A DNA stretch of 64,000 nucleotides from Salegentibacter sp. 24 (GCF_004362395.1 NZ_SNWE01000018.1:1-64000); one strand, 5' to 3'. Positions 45,738-56,221 are shown, counted from the stretch's first letter. Numbers and translations are program-made. The notes: a model not told the origin generated them from the letters alone.

Positions 45738-46379
45738 ATGAGCGAATTAAAATTAGGAGATAAAGCACCAAACTTTGATGCAGAAACTTCAGAAGGAAAA
45801 ATCAATTTTTATGATTACTTAGGAGATAGTTGGGGTATTTTATTTTCGCATCCTGCTGATTACACACCGGTTTGTACAACTGAGCTAGGTACCGTGGCTA
45901 AATACAAAGATAAATTTGAAGCGCGCAACACCAAAGTCATGGCGCTAAGCGTAGATGGCGTAGAATCACATAAAGGCTGGATAGATGATATTAACGAAAC
46001 ACAAAATACTACGGTAAATTTTCCAATTATCGCCGATGAAGACAAAAAAGTTTCCAACCTATACGGCATGATTCACCCAAAGGCAGACAATACGCTAACG
46101 GTTCGTTCCGTTTATGTAATTGGACCTGATAAAACTATCAAATTAATGATTACCTATCCGGCCAGTACCGGAAGAAATTTTGATGAACTACTCAGGGTAA
46201 TTGATTCTTTACAACTTACGGCTTACCAAAAAGTGGCTACTCCGGCGAACTGGAAACAAGGTGAGGATGTTGTGATCAGTCCTGCAGTCTCTAATGAGGA
46301 GGCTAAAAAAATGTTCCCAAAAGGTTTTAAAGAGGTAAAACCATATCTTAGAATGACCCCACAACCGGATTCCAAGTAA
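45738..46379 (+). CDS. Peroxiredoxin, 1-Cys Prx6 type
   Basis: Reduces H2O2 and organic peroxides. The 213 residues have Prx6 length, with the peroxidatic Cys in ADYTPVCTTELG, and VESHKGWIDDIN, FPIIADEDKKVSNLYGMIHP and the long C-terminal arm (VATPANWKQGEDVVI) that marks the 1-Cys group. Cytoplasmic. A bidirectional terminator follows. Confidence 0.94.
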   Translation: MSELKLGDKAPNFDAETSEGKINFYDYLGDSWGILFSHPADYTPVCTTELGTVAKYKDKFEARNTKVMALSVDGVESHKGWIDDINETQNTTVNFPIIADEDKKVSNLYGMIHPKADNTLTVRSVYVIGPDKTIKLMITYPASTGRNFDELLRVIDSLQLTAYQKVATPANWKQGEDVVISPAVSNEEAKKMFPKGFKEVKPYLRMTPQPDSK

Positions 46380-46444
46380 ATTGAAGTCTAGGCAAATTTC
46401 CTGAAATGAATTTTTCAAAAGCAGGAACACAATAATAAATAGGT

Positions 46445-46484
46445 AAAAAGACCTCACAGATTCTTATTCTTGTGAGGTCTTTTT
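46445..46484. terminator. Bidirectional terminator after the peroxiredoxin gene
   Basis: AAAAAGACCTCACA (46445-46458) and TGTGAGGTCTTTTT (46471-46484): a 14-bp perfect stem with a 12-nt loop. Confidence 0.93.
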
Positions 46485-46512
46485 CATTTAACCCTTAGCT
46501 TAGGTAAGGCTC

Positions 46513-47445
46513 TTATTTGACTGCAACCAATTCTACATCAAAAACTAAAGCGGCGTTTGGAGGAATAACCCCTCCTGCTCCCCGTTCCCCGTAAGCTAAA
46601 TGTGAAGGAATTACAAAACGTGCCTGGTCTCCTGCATTCAACAGCAGGATGCCTTCGTCCCAACCCTTTATCACATGACCCACTCCTACTGGAAACTCCA
46701 GGGGTTGCTTCCTCTTATATGAAGAATCAAAAACGCTTCCATCAGTAAGCATCCCTTTATAATGTACGGAAACGGTTTGTCCTTTTTCCGGTTTGGACCC
46801 TTCTCCTTTTCTTTCAATTTTATATCGAAGTCCACTTTCAGTCGTTTTAAAACCTTGAGATAGTTTCCCAAGTAATTCTTCCTCCCTCTGCTTTGCGGCT
46901 TCTTCTCTTTTGGCTTTAGCACCATCAAACTGTCTAAAAGATTCTACAGCATTAAAATTTTCCGCATTTTCTCCAGACCTTATAATTTCCAGTTTTTCGA
47001 TTTTATCACCTTGGACAATACTATCAACTATATCCTGCCCTTGGATTACACTTCCAAAAACAGTGTGCTTTCCATCTAACCAGGGGGTTGCTGTATGGGT
47101 GATAAAAAACTGGCTCCCATTGGTTCCCGGACCTGCATTAGCCATGGAAAGTTTTCCAGGCGCATCGTGCTTTAATTCGGGATGAATTTCATCCTCAAAT
47201 TTATAACCCGGACCACCAACTCCTGTTCCCTGGGGGTCACCACCCTGAACCATAAAATTCGGAATCACTCGATGGAATTTAAGATCGTTGTAATAAGGTT
47301 TTCCTTGCGGAAAAGCATCATTCTCTAACTTACCTTCAGCAAGCCCCACAAAATTTCCCACCGTTCCCGGTACCTTCTCATATTCCAGTTCCACTAAAAT
47401 CTGGCCTTTAGTGGTATAAAATTTAGCATATAATCCGTCGTTCAT
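46513..47445 (-). CDS. Cyclophilin-FKBP fusion peptidyl-prolyl isomerase
   Basis: A 310-residue two-domain immunophilin. Residues 1-165 are a cyclophilin ([44 protein letters not shown]). A charged coiled linker (about 170-200) leads to a C-terminal FKBP domain ([54 protein letters not shown]). Both active sites look intact. Dual-family immunophilins with this order are known from a few Bacteroidota and protists. There is no signal peptide, so it is cytoplasmic. A -7 element TATCTTTG is at 47468-47475. Confidence 0.93.
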   Translation of the reverse strand: MNDGLYAKFYTTKGQILVELEYEKVPGTVGNFVGLAEGKLENDAFPQGKPYYNDLKFHRVIPNFMVQGGDPQGTGVGGPGYKFEDEIHPELKHDAPGKLSMANAGPGTNGSQFFITHTATPWLDGKHTVFGSVIQGQDIVDSIVQGDKIEKLEIIRSGENAENFNAVESFRQFDGAKAKREEAAKQREEELLGKLSQGFKTTESGLRYKIERKGEGSKPEKGQTVSVHYKGMLTDGSVFDSSYKRKQPLEFPVGVGHVIKGWDEGILLLNAGDQARFVIPSHLAYGERGAGGVIPPNAALVFDVELVAVK

Positions 47446-47467
47446 TTTCTTGTATTTTTTTTAAATG

Positions 47468-47475
47468 CAAAGATA
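47468..47475 (-). promoter_or_regulatory. -7 element of the cyclophilin-FKBP gene
   Basis: TATCTTTG on the minus strand, 22 nt before the ATG; no -33 TTG at the expected distance. Confidence 0.45.
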
Positions 47476-47496
47476 TCCTTTTTTAGTAAAATGTGT

Positions 47497-49128
47497 TTAA
47501 TATACCTTTTCACCGTTTAAATAAGTTTCCACAACTTTAATCTGAGGAATTTCTGAGACATCCACAGTCATAATATCTCTATCCAGTATTATAAAATCGG
47601 CGAACTTCCCAGCTTCGATACTTCCTTTTTCCTCTTCCTCAAAATTGGCATATGCCGCCCAAATGGTCATCCCTTTTAAAGTTTCTTCGCGTGTTAAAGC
47701 CTGCTCTTTCATAAATCCATCCTTTGGAAAATTATCGGTATCCTGTCTTGTTACGGCCGCATAAAATGTTAAAAATGGATTTACTTCTTCCACGGGAAAA
47801 TCAGTGCCTAAAGCAACGATTCCAGCTTCCTCCAGCAGTTTCTTGTAAGCGTAGGCGCCTTCCCGCATCCTTTCTTCGCCTAAGCGATCCTGGGCCCAAT
47901 ACATATCGCTGGTAGCATGGGTGGGCTGAATAGAAGGAATAATATTCTTACTGAAATATTTAAAATCTGAGGAATCTATTACCTGTGCGTGTTCTACTCT
48001 CCAACGACGGTTTGGCTTGTCTTTTAAAAGCCTATCATAAGTTTTTAGGACTAGGGAATTTGCTGAGTCACCAATAGCGTGAGTATTTAGCTGAAATTTA
48101 GAGGCCGCTACCCGCTTTGCTGTTTCTTCAAAATCTTCAACAGGTGAAAGCAAAGCGCCAAAATGCCCAGCCCGATCGCTGTATTGCTCTTTTAGAGCAG
48201 CCCCCCTAGAACCCAACGCACCATCACCATAAAATTTGACGGAACGTACATTTAATCGTTCGGTTTTTATCGGGCCTTTATCCAGATAAAAGTCCAGGTT
48301 TTCTTCGGTATTGCTGATCATTGCATATAATCTGATTTTAAGACTTCCCTGGGTATGCAGGCTATCCATTAATTCAATGGTTTCTTTACTGATACCAGCA
48401 TCCACAATAGTAGTTAAACCGTATTTAAAGGAGATTTCTTGAGCATCCAATAAGGCGTTTACCTGATCACTAATGGTGGGCTCAGGTTGCGCATTGGTAA
48501 TTAGGCTCATGGGATTGTCTATAATTATACCAGTTAACTTACCGTCTCTTTGCTCAATATCACCTCCACTAAAAGAAGTTTCAGTAGTAATCCCTGCTTT
48601 ATCCAAAGCGGCTTGATTAACAAGCAAAGCATGTCCATCTATTCGGGTTACGGCTACTGGCGTATTTGGGAATAATTGATCCAAAGTATCCTTGGTTGGA
48701 AATTGTTTGTTTTCCCAGTCGTTTTGATCCCATCCTCTTCCGGTAATAAATTCTACATTCCTTTTATTCTGAAAATCTACAATACGTTGCACTACTTCAT
48801 CAAAACTTTTAGTGCCGCTAAGATCTACCCTTTGTTGCTGAAGTCCCAACCTATAGAAATGTGCATGGGCATCAATTAAACCAGGGAAAACACTTTTACC
48901 CCCGACATCCAGTTTTTGAGCTATAGTATATTTCTCCTGAAGTGCTTCGGCAGAACCAACTTCAAGAAACTTTCCATCTTTAGTTACAAAGGCCTCAGCC
49001 GTACTAAAATTGTCATCCACAGTATAAATTTTAGCATTATATACCAGCAGGTCAGCTGCATCTTTGTCCTGAGAATTACAGGATATTAGCACAATGCTTA
49101 GGAAACTAAAAAGTAATATATTCTTCAT
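47497..49128 (-). CDS. YtcJ-type amidohydrolase lipoprotein
   Basis: A 543-residue metal-dependent hydrolase of the amidohydrolase-3 (YtcJ) group. Signal MKNILLFSFLSIVLISC with lipobox Cys; then the metal-binding FPGLIDAHAHF, GRGWDQNDW, IDGHALLVN, FYGDGALGSRGAAL, NTHAIGDSANS, VEHAQVID and ALGTDFPVEEVNPF, and the C-terminal SIEAGKFADFIILDRD. Lipoprotein location suggests action on an external substrate; the specific reaction is unknown. Confidence 0.9.
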   Translation of the reverse strand: MKNILLFSFLSIVLISCNSQDKDAADLLVYNAKIYTVDDNFSTAEAFVTKDGKFLEVGSAEALQEKYTIAQKLDVGGKSVFPGLIDAHAHFYRLGLQQQRVDLSGTKSFDEVVQRIVDFQNKRNVEFITGRGWDQNDWENKQFPTKDTLDQLFPNTPVAVTRIDGHALLVNQAALDKAGITTETSFSGGDIEQRDGKLTGIIIDNPMSLITNAQPEPTISDQVNALLDAQEISFKYGLTTIVDAGISKETIELMDSLHTQGSLKIRLYAMISNTEENLDFYLDKGPIKTERLNVRSVKFYGDGALGSRGAALKEQYSDRAGHFGALLSPVEDFEETAKRVAASKFQLNTHAIGDSANSLVLKTYDRLLKDKPNRRWRVEHAQVIDSSDFKYFSKNIIPSIQPTHATSDMYWAQDRLGEERMREGAYAYKKLLEEAGIVALGTDFPVEEVNPFLTFYAAVTRQDTDNFPKDGFMKEQALTREETLKGMTIWAAYANFEEEEKGSIEAGKFADFIILDRDIMTVDVSEIPQIKVVETYLNGEKVY

Positions 49129-49205
49129 TATTTATAATTTTGGATAAAAATAAAAAATGCGCCCGTTAAAGGCGCATTGTCAATGTTTTTATTTAATAGC
49201 AAATT

Positions 49206-50333
49206 CTAAAAAATCGCATTAATAATTTGTTCTCGAATACTTTCATTGGCCGCTGCAGCTAGGGCCACAGAAATAAACAGACCAATCATGGCATAGGCAA
49301 AATCTTTAAATATCATTCTTCCGGCCTTCTTGCGATGTTTCTTGCCTTTTTTATTCCTGGCCAAACTTATCGCAATCTCCCTACCTCCAATAACACCAAG
49401 GAAAACCCAGGTAGTACTCATAGGTACCGTGCTGATAAATAATTTATAAATAAGAAGAATTACATAGGTAAAATCAACTAAGGTAGCCGCTCTAATATCT
49501 GATATTCGGGATTTTTCACTAACTACTTCCTGAATCTTATCTCCTCTTAGGTAGAATAACAAGCCAAGGCCACCAAAGATAGTAATGGCAAAAATTACAA
49601 ATTGAAAGGTATCAAGGGTTCTAGGAAGAAACACCGCTATATTAGCACCATCCTGCATAACCCAAACTCCCCAAAGTGTACCACTTACGATCCATTGAAC
49701 TGTGGTCCAGCTATTATTAAATTTCCTGCTTTTAAAATATTTCCTTATAAAATTATAAGAGAAATACCAAACCAAGAACGATAGGATAAAAGCCATTATA
49801 TAACCAGACCAGCTCTTCCATACTACCGAGGTAATCCCGGAGGTATCAGCACTAAATACACTTAAAATAAGAAAGGTGGTAGAAACCGGCATTTTCAGCC
49901 TGGTTAGAATCAATAGTACTAAAGGCGCTATGATTTGAAAAAAGCTGAAGGTTTCCGGGTGTGGATAAGGGGAACTGCCATCAGGCTTCAATAACCGCTG
50001 GAATGTAACATCTCCATCATAATAAATCCAACTAAAACTGACTACCGCAAGAAAAATAACCCCTACGTAAAGCCATAAAATCCACCAACGTTGAGATTTA
50101 TTACTTTCAATAAATGTTCCTAAGGATTGGATACTATCATTGGCCACAGTAGCATAAGCGGCAAAGAAAAAACCTAGCCACATTGCCGCTGTCTTATTAC
50201 CGGTAAATATACCAGCCATAATAATTCCGACAATTACAATTGCAAGGAAAGCTTTTTCCTGAACCATAAAGTCCAGGATATTCAAATATGGACGGGACCT
50301 ATCACTGCGTTGAAACTTTTTGCCTTTTGCCAT
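49206..50333 (-). CDS. Inorganic phosphate transporter, PiT family
   Basis: A 375-residue inner-membrane protein with about ten helices. The duplicated PHO4 signature is seen as AAYATVANDSIQSLGTF and GVWVMQDGANIAVFLPRTL, with MPVSTTFLILSVFSADTSG and VPMSTTWVFLGVIGGREIAI in equivalent places of the two halves. It probably moves phosphate (or metal phosphate) with protons or sodium. The Asn-Asp signature residues deviate slightly from E. coli PitA, so another anion is possible. Confidence 0.85.
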   Translation of the reverse strand: MAKGKKFQRSDRSRPYLNILDFMVQEKAFLAIVIVGIIMAGIFTGNKTAAMWLGFFFAAYATVANDSIQSLGTFIESNKSQRWWILWLYVGVIFLAVVSFSWIYYDGDVTFQRLLKPDGSSPYPHPETFSFFQIIAPLVLLILTRLKMPVSTTFLILSVFSADTSGITSVVWKSWSGYIMAFILSFLVWYFSYNFIRKYFKSRKFNNSWTTVQWIVSGTLWGVWVMQDGANIAVFLPRTLDTFQFVIFAITIFGGLGLLFYLRGDKIQEVVSEKSRISDIRAATLVDFTYVILLIYKLFISTVPMSTTWVFLGVIGGREIAISLARNKKGKKHRKKAGRMIFKDFAYAMIGLFISVALAAAANESIREQIINAIF

Positions 50334-50549
50334 TTATGAAGCTGTTTTTATAATACTTATTTTTAGAACCTGGTCTCTTTTAAAAAGATCGCTTTAAAAA
50401 TTGGGTACAATATTACTTAGTTCTAATGTTAATTTTTAATTTTCAATGTTGTGTTATTGTTAAGGAATTACCAGTACAATACATCCCCAAACACCTGAAT
50501 TCAAGATAGGTAAGAGGTAGTAATCCTAAATATACATTATTAATAAACC

Positions 50550-50578
50550 AAAAAAGCACCTATAATAGATGCTTTTTT
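50550..50578. terminator. Terminator between the TonB-type barrel and PiT genes
   Basis: AAAAAAGCA (50550-50558) and TGCTTTTTT (50570-50578) with an inner CTAT/ATAG pairing. The rest of 50334-50602 shows nothing recognisable. Confidence 0.75.
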
Positions 50579-50602
50579 AAAATTTAAGAAGTCTTTTTTT
50601 TA

Positions 50603-52324
50603 TTAAAAATCAAATTTATAGGTGGCTCCAGCAAGAACCTGTAATCCCTGAACCGTGTAATTAGTCCAGCGTTGATAATTATTATTTAATAAATTACTCC
50701 CCTTTGCAAATACGGAAAGCCTGTCGTTAAATCGATATCCTAAATTGGCATTTACATCGAAATAGCTATCCAATTCAATTAAATCTAATGTGGGTTGAGT
50801 TGTCGAAACCATCCTTTCCTGATCAAAGCGTTCCCCTACATAGAATAAATTGGCTCCGGCAAACCACTTTTCACTAATTTGGTAATCGGCATTTAGAGTA
50901 GCTTTAAAATCTGGAAGATTCCATGCCTCTGCCTCATTTGTAGTATTATAACTAAAATATTTAGCATCAATTCCTAATCGGAAATTTCTGTTGACATCTA
51001 CGTTTAATTCTCCGCCAATTGAAAATGTTTTTACATCATCATAAACCACTTCAAAGGAATTTCCATAGGCATAATTTTCAGTAGTTACCGTGTTGGCCTG
51101 AGGATTCCTTTTAAACAGCGCCTTATTAAACTGAGACTCATAACCAGTCTTGAAATTATAGGAAATATCGTTACTTAATTTCCCTTTAGCTCCTATGTAA
51201 GCATTATACTCATTATCTGTAGGCCTTATTTCTAAAGTTGGGGAAACATAAGGATTCTCCTGAATAAACTCATAGTATGTGTTCTGTTGCAAACCACCCT
51301 CTAAACCGGCATAAGGCGCAAAATAATCTCCAATAAGTTTATAACTAGCCGTTACTTTGGGATAGATATAAAAACTACCGTCGCTATTTTCCACATCCTG
51401 GCTATAGAAGAAAGCTACTCCAAGATTTACAGTAAGATCTTCTCTTAAAATCAATAAGCTAGGATTAATACCGAAATTCATAAAAGTATAATCATAGTTT
51501 TGTGTTCCCAGAAATTGCTCTCCCATTTCGCCGTTCAAAAGGTCGGTATAAATATTGGTGGTAATCAATTCATCGGCAATATTAACTTCAAAAGTACCTC
51601 GGGCATTGAAATGGTTTTCTGATGTTGAATAAGAATCCCCAGTATGCCTAAAGGTTGCCCTGGCATTATCAAAAAAGGAATCGTACATCACTATTTCTCC
51701 CCCCGCGTAGGCTGAAAAATAATTCTGTGAAGGTTCGATCGCGTTTAATTCTGAATCCGAAAAATCATCTTGCGGTAACCCATACCAGTTAAAAAGCTGA
51801 TGTTGTGCACCAATTTCCGTTTTCCAACCTAAATCTCTGGTTTTTGAATTATAATTTAAGTTGAGCTCGGTATCATAAAATTTGTCGTCCAGTGCTATTC
51901 CATCAATGCCACCTTGCGAGGAATTATGATTTAGAAATACACCAAAATTATCGGTACGGTTCACTTCAAGATTCGTGTAAAATTCAGCTAAAAAATTGCC
52001 ATAATTTCCAAAACCCAGACTCGCATAATTATCATAAACCTTTATAGGGCGCTCCCTCTCCACCGTAGTTGCTCGACCTTTAGCAGGGGTAAAAGTCGAG
52101 GCTACAGGCACTGAAAATATACTGTATTGTACTGCCCGCTTTTCAGTCCTAACTGAATCTGACTCCGAAGGGGTTTGTTTTATTTTATTGGCATCCTTCA
52201 CTGTTGGGGTGTAGGGTTTCACCACTGTTACTGTTTCGCTATCAATAGGATCCTGAGCAAAAAGAACCCCACCGATTAAAAACATACTTAAAAACAGGCT
52301 TCTTTTTATTGAAAACATTTGCAT
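50603..52324 (-). CDS. TonB-dependent-receptor-like outer-membrane barrel without plug
   Basis: A 573-residue exported protein: signal SLFLSMFLIGGVLFAQ, then a Pro-rich region (VTVVKPYTPTVKDANKIKQT and VASTFTPAKGRATTVERERP), then beta strands to the C-terminus. The last part (LGYRFNDRLSVFAKGSNLLNNNYQRW, GATYKFDF) is typical of the end of TonB-dependent receptors, but the length leaves no room for a plug domain. It follows a 1005-residue TPR gene after 34 nt; the two probably form an envelope complex. Confidence 0.8.
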   Translation of the reverse strand: MQMFSIKRSLFLSMFLIGGVLFAQDPIDSETVTVVKPYTPTVKDANKIKQTPSESDSVRTEKRAVQYSIFSVPVASTFTPAKGRATTVERERPIKVYDNYASLGFGNYGNFLAEFYTNLEVNRTDNFGVFLNHNSSQGGIDGIALDDKFYDTELNLNYNSKTRDLGWKTEIGAQHQLFNWYGLPQDDFSDSELNAIEPSQNYFSAYAGGEIVMYDSFFDNARATFRHTGDSYSTSENHFNARGTFEVNIADELITTNIYTDLLNGEMGEQFLGTQNYDYTFMNFGINPSLLILREDLTVNLGVAFFYSQDVENSDGSFYIYPKVTASYKLIGDYFAPYAGLEGGLQQNTYYEFIQENPYVSPTLEIRPTDNEYNAYIGAKGKLSNDISYNFKTGYESQFNKALFKRNPQANTVTTENYAYGNSFEVVYDDVKTFSIGGELNVDVNRNFRLGIDAKYFSYNTTNEAEAWNLPDFKATLNADYQISEKWFAGANLFYVGERFDQERMVSTTQPTLDLIELDSYFDVNANLGYRFNDRLSVFAKGSNLLNNNYQRWTNYTVQGLQVLAGATYKFDF

Positions 52325-52358
52325 ATAGAAATTCTTAAATGTTAGATTGAAAGTTGAA

Positions 52359-55300
52359 TTAGTTATTTGCTTCTACTGAGGAGTTTGTTTTTGCTTCCTC
52401 TGCCTTTATCCTGGAAAGTTCTTCTCTTGCTTGCTGAACAATTTCAGGATAGTTAGGGAAGTTCTTAATTACGTTTTCCAAAATATAAGTGGCCTGGTAA
52501 GCATCATCCAATTCCGAGAAGTTATCCGCCATTAGCACCAGGCCTTTAGCTCCCCAGCGTTTATAGCCGGAAAATTCTTTTGCAAGAATTTGTATGGCCG
52601 CGTTAGAAGCTTCATAATTACCGCTATCATTTTTAAAATAAGCGTCATAATATAGGGCCTCTGCAGCCAATTCACCCCGGGCTGTTTTTTGAACCTCAGA
52701 ATAAGCTTCTTTCGCTTTACTCATATTTCCCGAAGCAAAAGCAGCACGAGCTACAATAACCTGCGCATCATTTAAAGCTTCAGCATCTGAGGCGGAATTT
52801 GCCAATACCTTCTCGGCATACTTAGCTGCTTTTTCCGGTTGATTTAATTCCAAATAAGATTTCATAAGGTTAGATTGTGCAAAAATCACATTTTGCTCAG
52901 TACTAGCTTCCTGCTCTAATTTTTCTAAATACCCTACTGCTTCCCTGTAATTTTGATTTTCCAGCAAGATTTCAGATAATCTTGAAAGCGACTCTTCGGT
53001 AAACTCATTTTTAGGCTTATCAACTACAGAGCGATAGTGCACCGCAGCTTTATCAAAATTTTGGTTGCGGTAATACAACTGGGCTAAATAAAAGTTAGCG
53101 TTGATGGAGTGAATTCCATTAGGAAAACGTTGCAGGTAATTTTCAAATCCGCTAATTGCCCTGTCGTATTCATTATTGAAATATTGATTTTCGGCAGATT
53201 CGTAAGTCGTATTATCCAGATCAGCATCGGTAACCTCAACAAAATCTATATCTTTTACCCAATTGGCATATTCGTCAGTGCGGCCAAGATCAACATATAC
53301 CCTCCTTGCAGTTGAAACTGCCTGCATTGATTCCGGTGTATTGGGATAGTCTCTTACTACTTTCTTCAGCTTTTCAAGAGCTTGGTTTCCCTTGTCAGAA
53401 TTATAGTAAATCAAGGCCTGTCTCAGCATTGCTTTGGGTACAAAAGCGCTTTGGTCCACTTCCCTTATCAAACGCTCATAAGTTGCTAAGGCCTCATCTG
53501 TATTTTGGGCAGCTACATATGTATTCCCTAACTCAAACATCGCATCGTCCCTAAAAGAGGATCTTGGATAATTGTTTATAAAACTACGAAGCTCAGTAAT
53601 TTTAGTATCTCTTCTATCGATAAATCCGTAACTCATTGCTTTTTGAAAAGCAGCATAATCATTCTCGCCACTTAGGCTAAGGGCTTTATCGTAAGCTTCT
53701 ATTGCCGGCCAATACTGACTACTAACAAAATATGTGTCTCCCAGTCGCAATAAGGCATCATTTCTGCGAGCAACTTCATTAGACTCATCTTCAGTATAGC
53801 GTTTAAAATATTCTATTGCCCTGGCGTATTCATTCTTTTTGAAATATGCATACCCAAGGTTGTAATCCAGATTCTCCAGTTCCTCAGTGCCCTGTGCAGC
53901 ATTCATTCCGGCAAACTCCCTGTAACCAATTATCGCCTGGTCAATCCTATTAATGTTATACTCACTTTCTGCTTTCCAAAAAGTGGCCTTGGCTGTAATC
54001 TTTTGATCTCTTGGTTCAGAAAGTGCCTTTTCAAAATTAGTGATGGCCTCAGCATATTGGCCATCCTCGTATAGCTGAAGTCCGTAATAATAAGCTACTT
54101 TTTGGTAAGCCTGCATATCGCTAAAGTTGCGGTTGTTTTCCAGCAGTCGCATGGCTTCCTCAAAGTTGCCCGAAGTAAGAAAAGAATCAATGAGTAAGCT
54201 TTCCATAGCTGCTCTGTTTTCAGATTCAGGATACTTTTCAATATAATTAATCAAAACCTGAGAGGGACTCTCGTAACTGTTCCCAATCTCATAACTTAAT
54301 TTTGCATAATTCATATATGCATCTTCCTGAATTTCTGGATTAAAATTCATTTCACTGGCATTTTTAAACGCATTTAGAGCCTGTTGCTTTTGATTGGATT
54401 CCAGGTACGATTGTGCTAGGTGGTAATATGCATTTTGGGCGATTTCATTATTGCCATCTATAATTTTATTGAACTCAGAGATCGCTTTTTCGTAATCTCC
54501 CTGTTTATAATAGGCATAACCCAGCTGGTAGTAATCGGTGTTATTCCATCTTCCACGCAAGCCGTCGTATTCCTTTAAATACGGCAATGCCTGTTCATAT
54601 TGCTCTAAGTTGAAATAACTCTCACCGATAATCTTATTGAGCTGGGAACGTTCTAAACGATTAGAACTTTGCAATTGTTTTTTAGCCAATTCAATAGCTT
54701 CTTCAAAATTTCCGAGTTTAAAATTCATATCGGCTTTAAAATAGGACAGGTCTTCGCTATACCGCTCATTTTCACTTACCGCTTCAAAATTCTCGTTAGC
54801 TTCTTCATAATCTTCCCCTTCATAGGCCATATAGCCTATATAGTATTTCGCCTGTGAGCCATATTCCTTGGAATCACGAACTCTTTCTAAATATTTCCGG
54901 GCCTCTTCATATTGTTTTGCTCTAAAATAGGCATAACCATTATTAAAGTAAAAACGCTGCTTATCTGCGCGACTCATACTATTTTCGTCAACTTTATCAT
55001 ACCACTTGCGCGCCAGGGAATATTTTCCGGTTTGGAAATAATAATCGGCTACGTCAAGATAAGCAGAGTTGGTTTTTGTGCTGGTTGGGTACCTGCTAAC
55101 AAAGCGTTCCATAAGCATATCAGCGCCAGGCTGATTTAACCTTACAGCTGCATTTGCAATATAATAAGCACAGTCTCCTTCAATTTTTTCGTCCTCAGTT
55201 TGTTCTTTGACTTCATCAAACAAGTTTTGGGCAGCCAGAAATTGCTGATTATTATAAAGTTCAAGGGCTTTATTAAATTCGGCAAGATCGTGCGTATAAG

Positions 55301-55376
55301 TGGCCGATCGCTGAGAAATTCCATTAAAAGAAAAGAGAATTAAAACAACAAACAGGATAATTTTGTTAGGTGTCAT
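52359..55376 (-). CDS. Large exported TPR protein (1005 residues)
   Basis: Signal peptide IILFVVLILFSFNGISQ, then tetratricopeptide repeats almost to the end (examples: AYYIANAAVRLNQPGADML, YYQLGYAYYKQGDYEKAISEFNKI, AMFELGNTYVAAQNTDEALATYERLI, NFYLAQLYYRNQNFDKAAVHYRSV). By eye there are over twenty repeat units. It is a protein-binding scaffold in the periplasm, in an operon with the barrel gene. Reminiscent of other large Bacteroidota TPR envelope proteins, but I cannot assign it to SprE or another named one. A -7 element TATCTTTG is at 55401-55408. Confidence 0.85.
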   Translation of the reverse strand: MTPNKIILFVVLILFSFNGISQRSATYTHDLAEFNKALELYNNQQFLAAQNLFDEVKEQTEDEKIEGDCAYYIANAAVRLNQPGADMLMERFVSRYPTSTKTNSAYLDVADYYFQTGKYSLARKWYDKVDENSMSRADKQRFYFNNGYAYFRAKQYEEARKYLERVRDSKEYGSQAKYYIGYMAYEGEDYEEANENFEAVSENERYSEDLSYFKADMNFKLGNFEEAIELAKKQLQSSNRLERSQLNKIIGESYFNLEQYEQALPYLKEYDGLRGRWNNTDYYQLGYAYYKQGDYEKAISEFNKIIDGNNEIAQNAYYHLAQSYLESNQKQQALNAFKNASEMNFNPEIQEDAYMNYAKLSYEIGNSYESPSQVLINYIEKYPESENRAAMESLLIDSFLTSGNFEEAMRLLENNRNFSDMQAYQKVAYYYGLQLYEDGQYAEAITNFEKALSEPRDQKITAKATFWKAESEYNINRIDQAIIGYREFAGMNAAQGTEELENLDYNLGYAYFKKNEYARAIEYFKRYTEDESNEVARRNDALLRLGDTYFVSSQYWPAIEAYDKALSLSGENDYAAFQKAMSYGFIDRRDTKITELRSFINNYPRSSFRDDAMFELGNTYVAAQNTDEALATYERLIREVDQSAFVPKAMLRQALIYYNSDKGNQALEKLKKVVRDYPNTPESMQAVSTARRVYVDLGRTDEYANWVKDIDFVEVTDADLDNTTYESAENQYFNNEYDRAISGFENYLQRFPNGIHSINANFYLAQLYYRNQNFDKAAVHYRSVVDKPKNEFTEESLSRLSEILLENQNYREAVGYLEKLEQEASTEQNVIFAQSNLMKSYLELNQPEKAAKYAEKVLANSASDAEALNDAQVIVARAAFASGNMSKAKEAYSEVQKTARGELAAEALYYDAYFKNDSGNYEASNAAIQILAKEFSGYKRWGAKGLVLMADNFSELDDAYQATYILENVIKNFPNYPEIVQQAREELSRIKAEEAKTNSSVEANN

Positions 55377-55400
55377 TTATAGATTTTTAAGTTGATGATT

Positions 55401-55408
55401 CAAAGATA
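55401..55408 (-). promoter_or_regulatory. -7 element of the TPR-barrel operon
   Basis: TATCTTTG on the minus strand, 24 nt before the ATG; no TTG at the standard -33 distance. Confidence 0.45.
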
Positions 55409-55537
55409 ATTTAAACCTTGCTTTATTAACGCCGATATAAAGTGATAATTATGTTAATGTAAAAAAAAGTAAACCTCCGCCTTTTGAAAAATGTATATTT
55501 ACCGATATTTTTACCCTTAAGAAAAGCCTTATAATTT

Positions 55538-56221
55538 ATGTCTGTTACCGTCCTGGAATTAAAGAACGCTGCAATTTATCAGCGTGAAAGCCTTATTTTA
55601 TCTGAAGTCGATGTTGAAATAAACAAAGGCGATTTCGTCTACTTAATCGGTAAGACCGGAACCGGGAAAAGTAGTTTTATGAAAACACTTTACGGCGATT
55701 TACCCCTTACCGAAGGAGAAGGAACAATAGTTGATTTTAATTTGCGAACACTTAAGGAAAAAGACATCCCATTTTTAAGAAGGAAACTCGGTGTGGTTTT
55801 TCAGGATTTCAAGTTGCTCACCGATAGAAATATTAAGGACAATTTACTTTTTGTACTGAAAGCTACGGGCTGGAAAGACCAGAAAGCGATAGACCTTAAA
55901 ATAGATGAAGTTTTGGATAAAGTAGGAATGAAATCCAAAGGATTCAAATATCCTTATCAGCTTTCGGGTGGAGAGCAACAGCGCGTAGCTATTGCGCGTG
56001 CACTTTTAAATGATCCTGAGCTTATCCTGGCGGATGAACCTACCGGCAACCTGGATCCGCAAACCTCGGTAGAAGTTATGGAAGTGCTTCAGGAAATCAG
56101 CAAAAATGGTAATACCATTCTTATGGCTACCCATGATTATGCTTTATTACTTAAATATCCTTCAAAAACATTAAAATGTGATGGACAGCGTGTTTTTGAA
56201 GTAGTTCAAAAATCCCTTTAA
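55538..56221 (+). CDS. ftsE: Cell division ATP-binding protein FtsE
   Basis: ATPase of the FtsEX complex, which controls peptidoglycan hydrolases at the septum. The 227 residues are a single ABC domain: Walker [10 protein letters not shown] (38-46), Q-loop VVFQDFKLL, signature [15 protein letters not shown], Walker [14 protein letters not shown] and H-loop ATHDYALL. The length and the KxLTDRN-type Q-loop context fit FtsE rather than LolD. FtsX is not adjacent, as is common in Bacteroidota. It overlaps the convergent gene by 4 nt. Confidence 0.9.
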   Translation: MSVTVLELKNAAIYQRESLILSEVDVEINKGDFVYLIGKTGTGKSSFMKTLYGDLPLTEGEGTIVDFNLRTLKEKDIPFLRRKLGVVFQDFKLLTDRNIKDNLLFVLKATGWKDQKAIDLKIDEVLDKVGMKSKGFKYPYQLSGGEQQRVAIARALLNDPELILADEPTGNLDPQTSVEVMEVLQEISKNGNTILMATHDYALLLKYPSKTLKCDGQRVFEVVQKSL

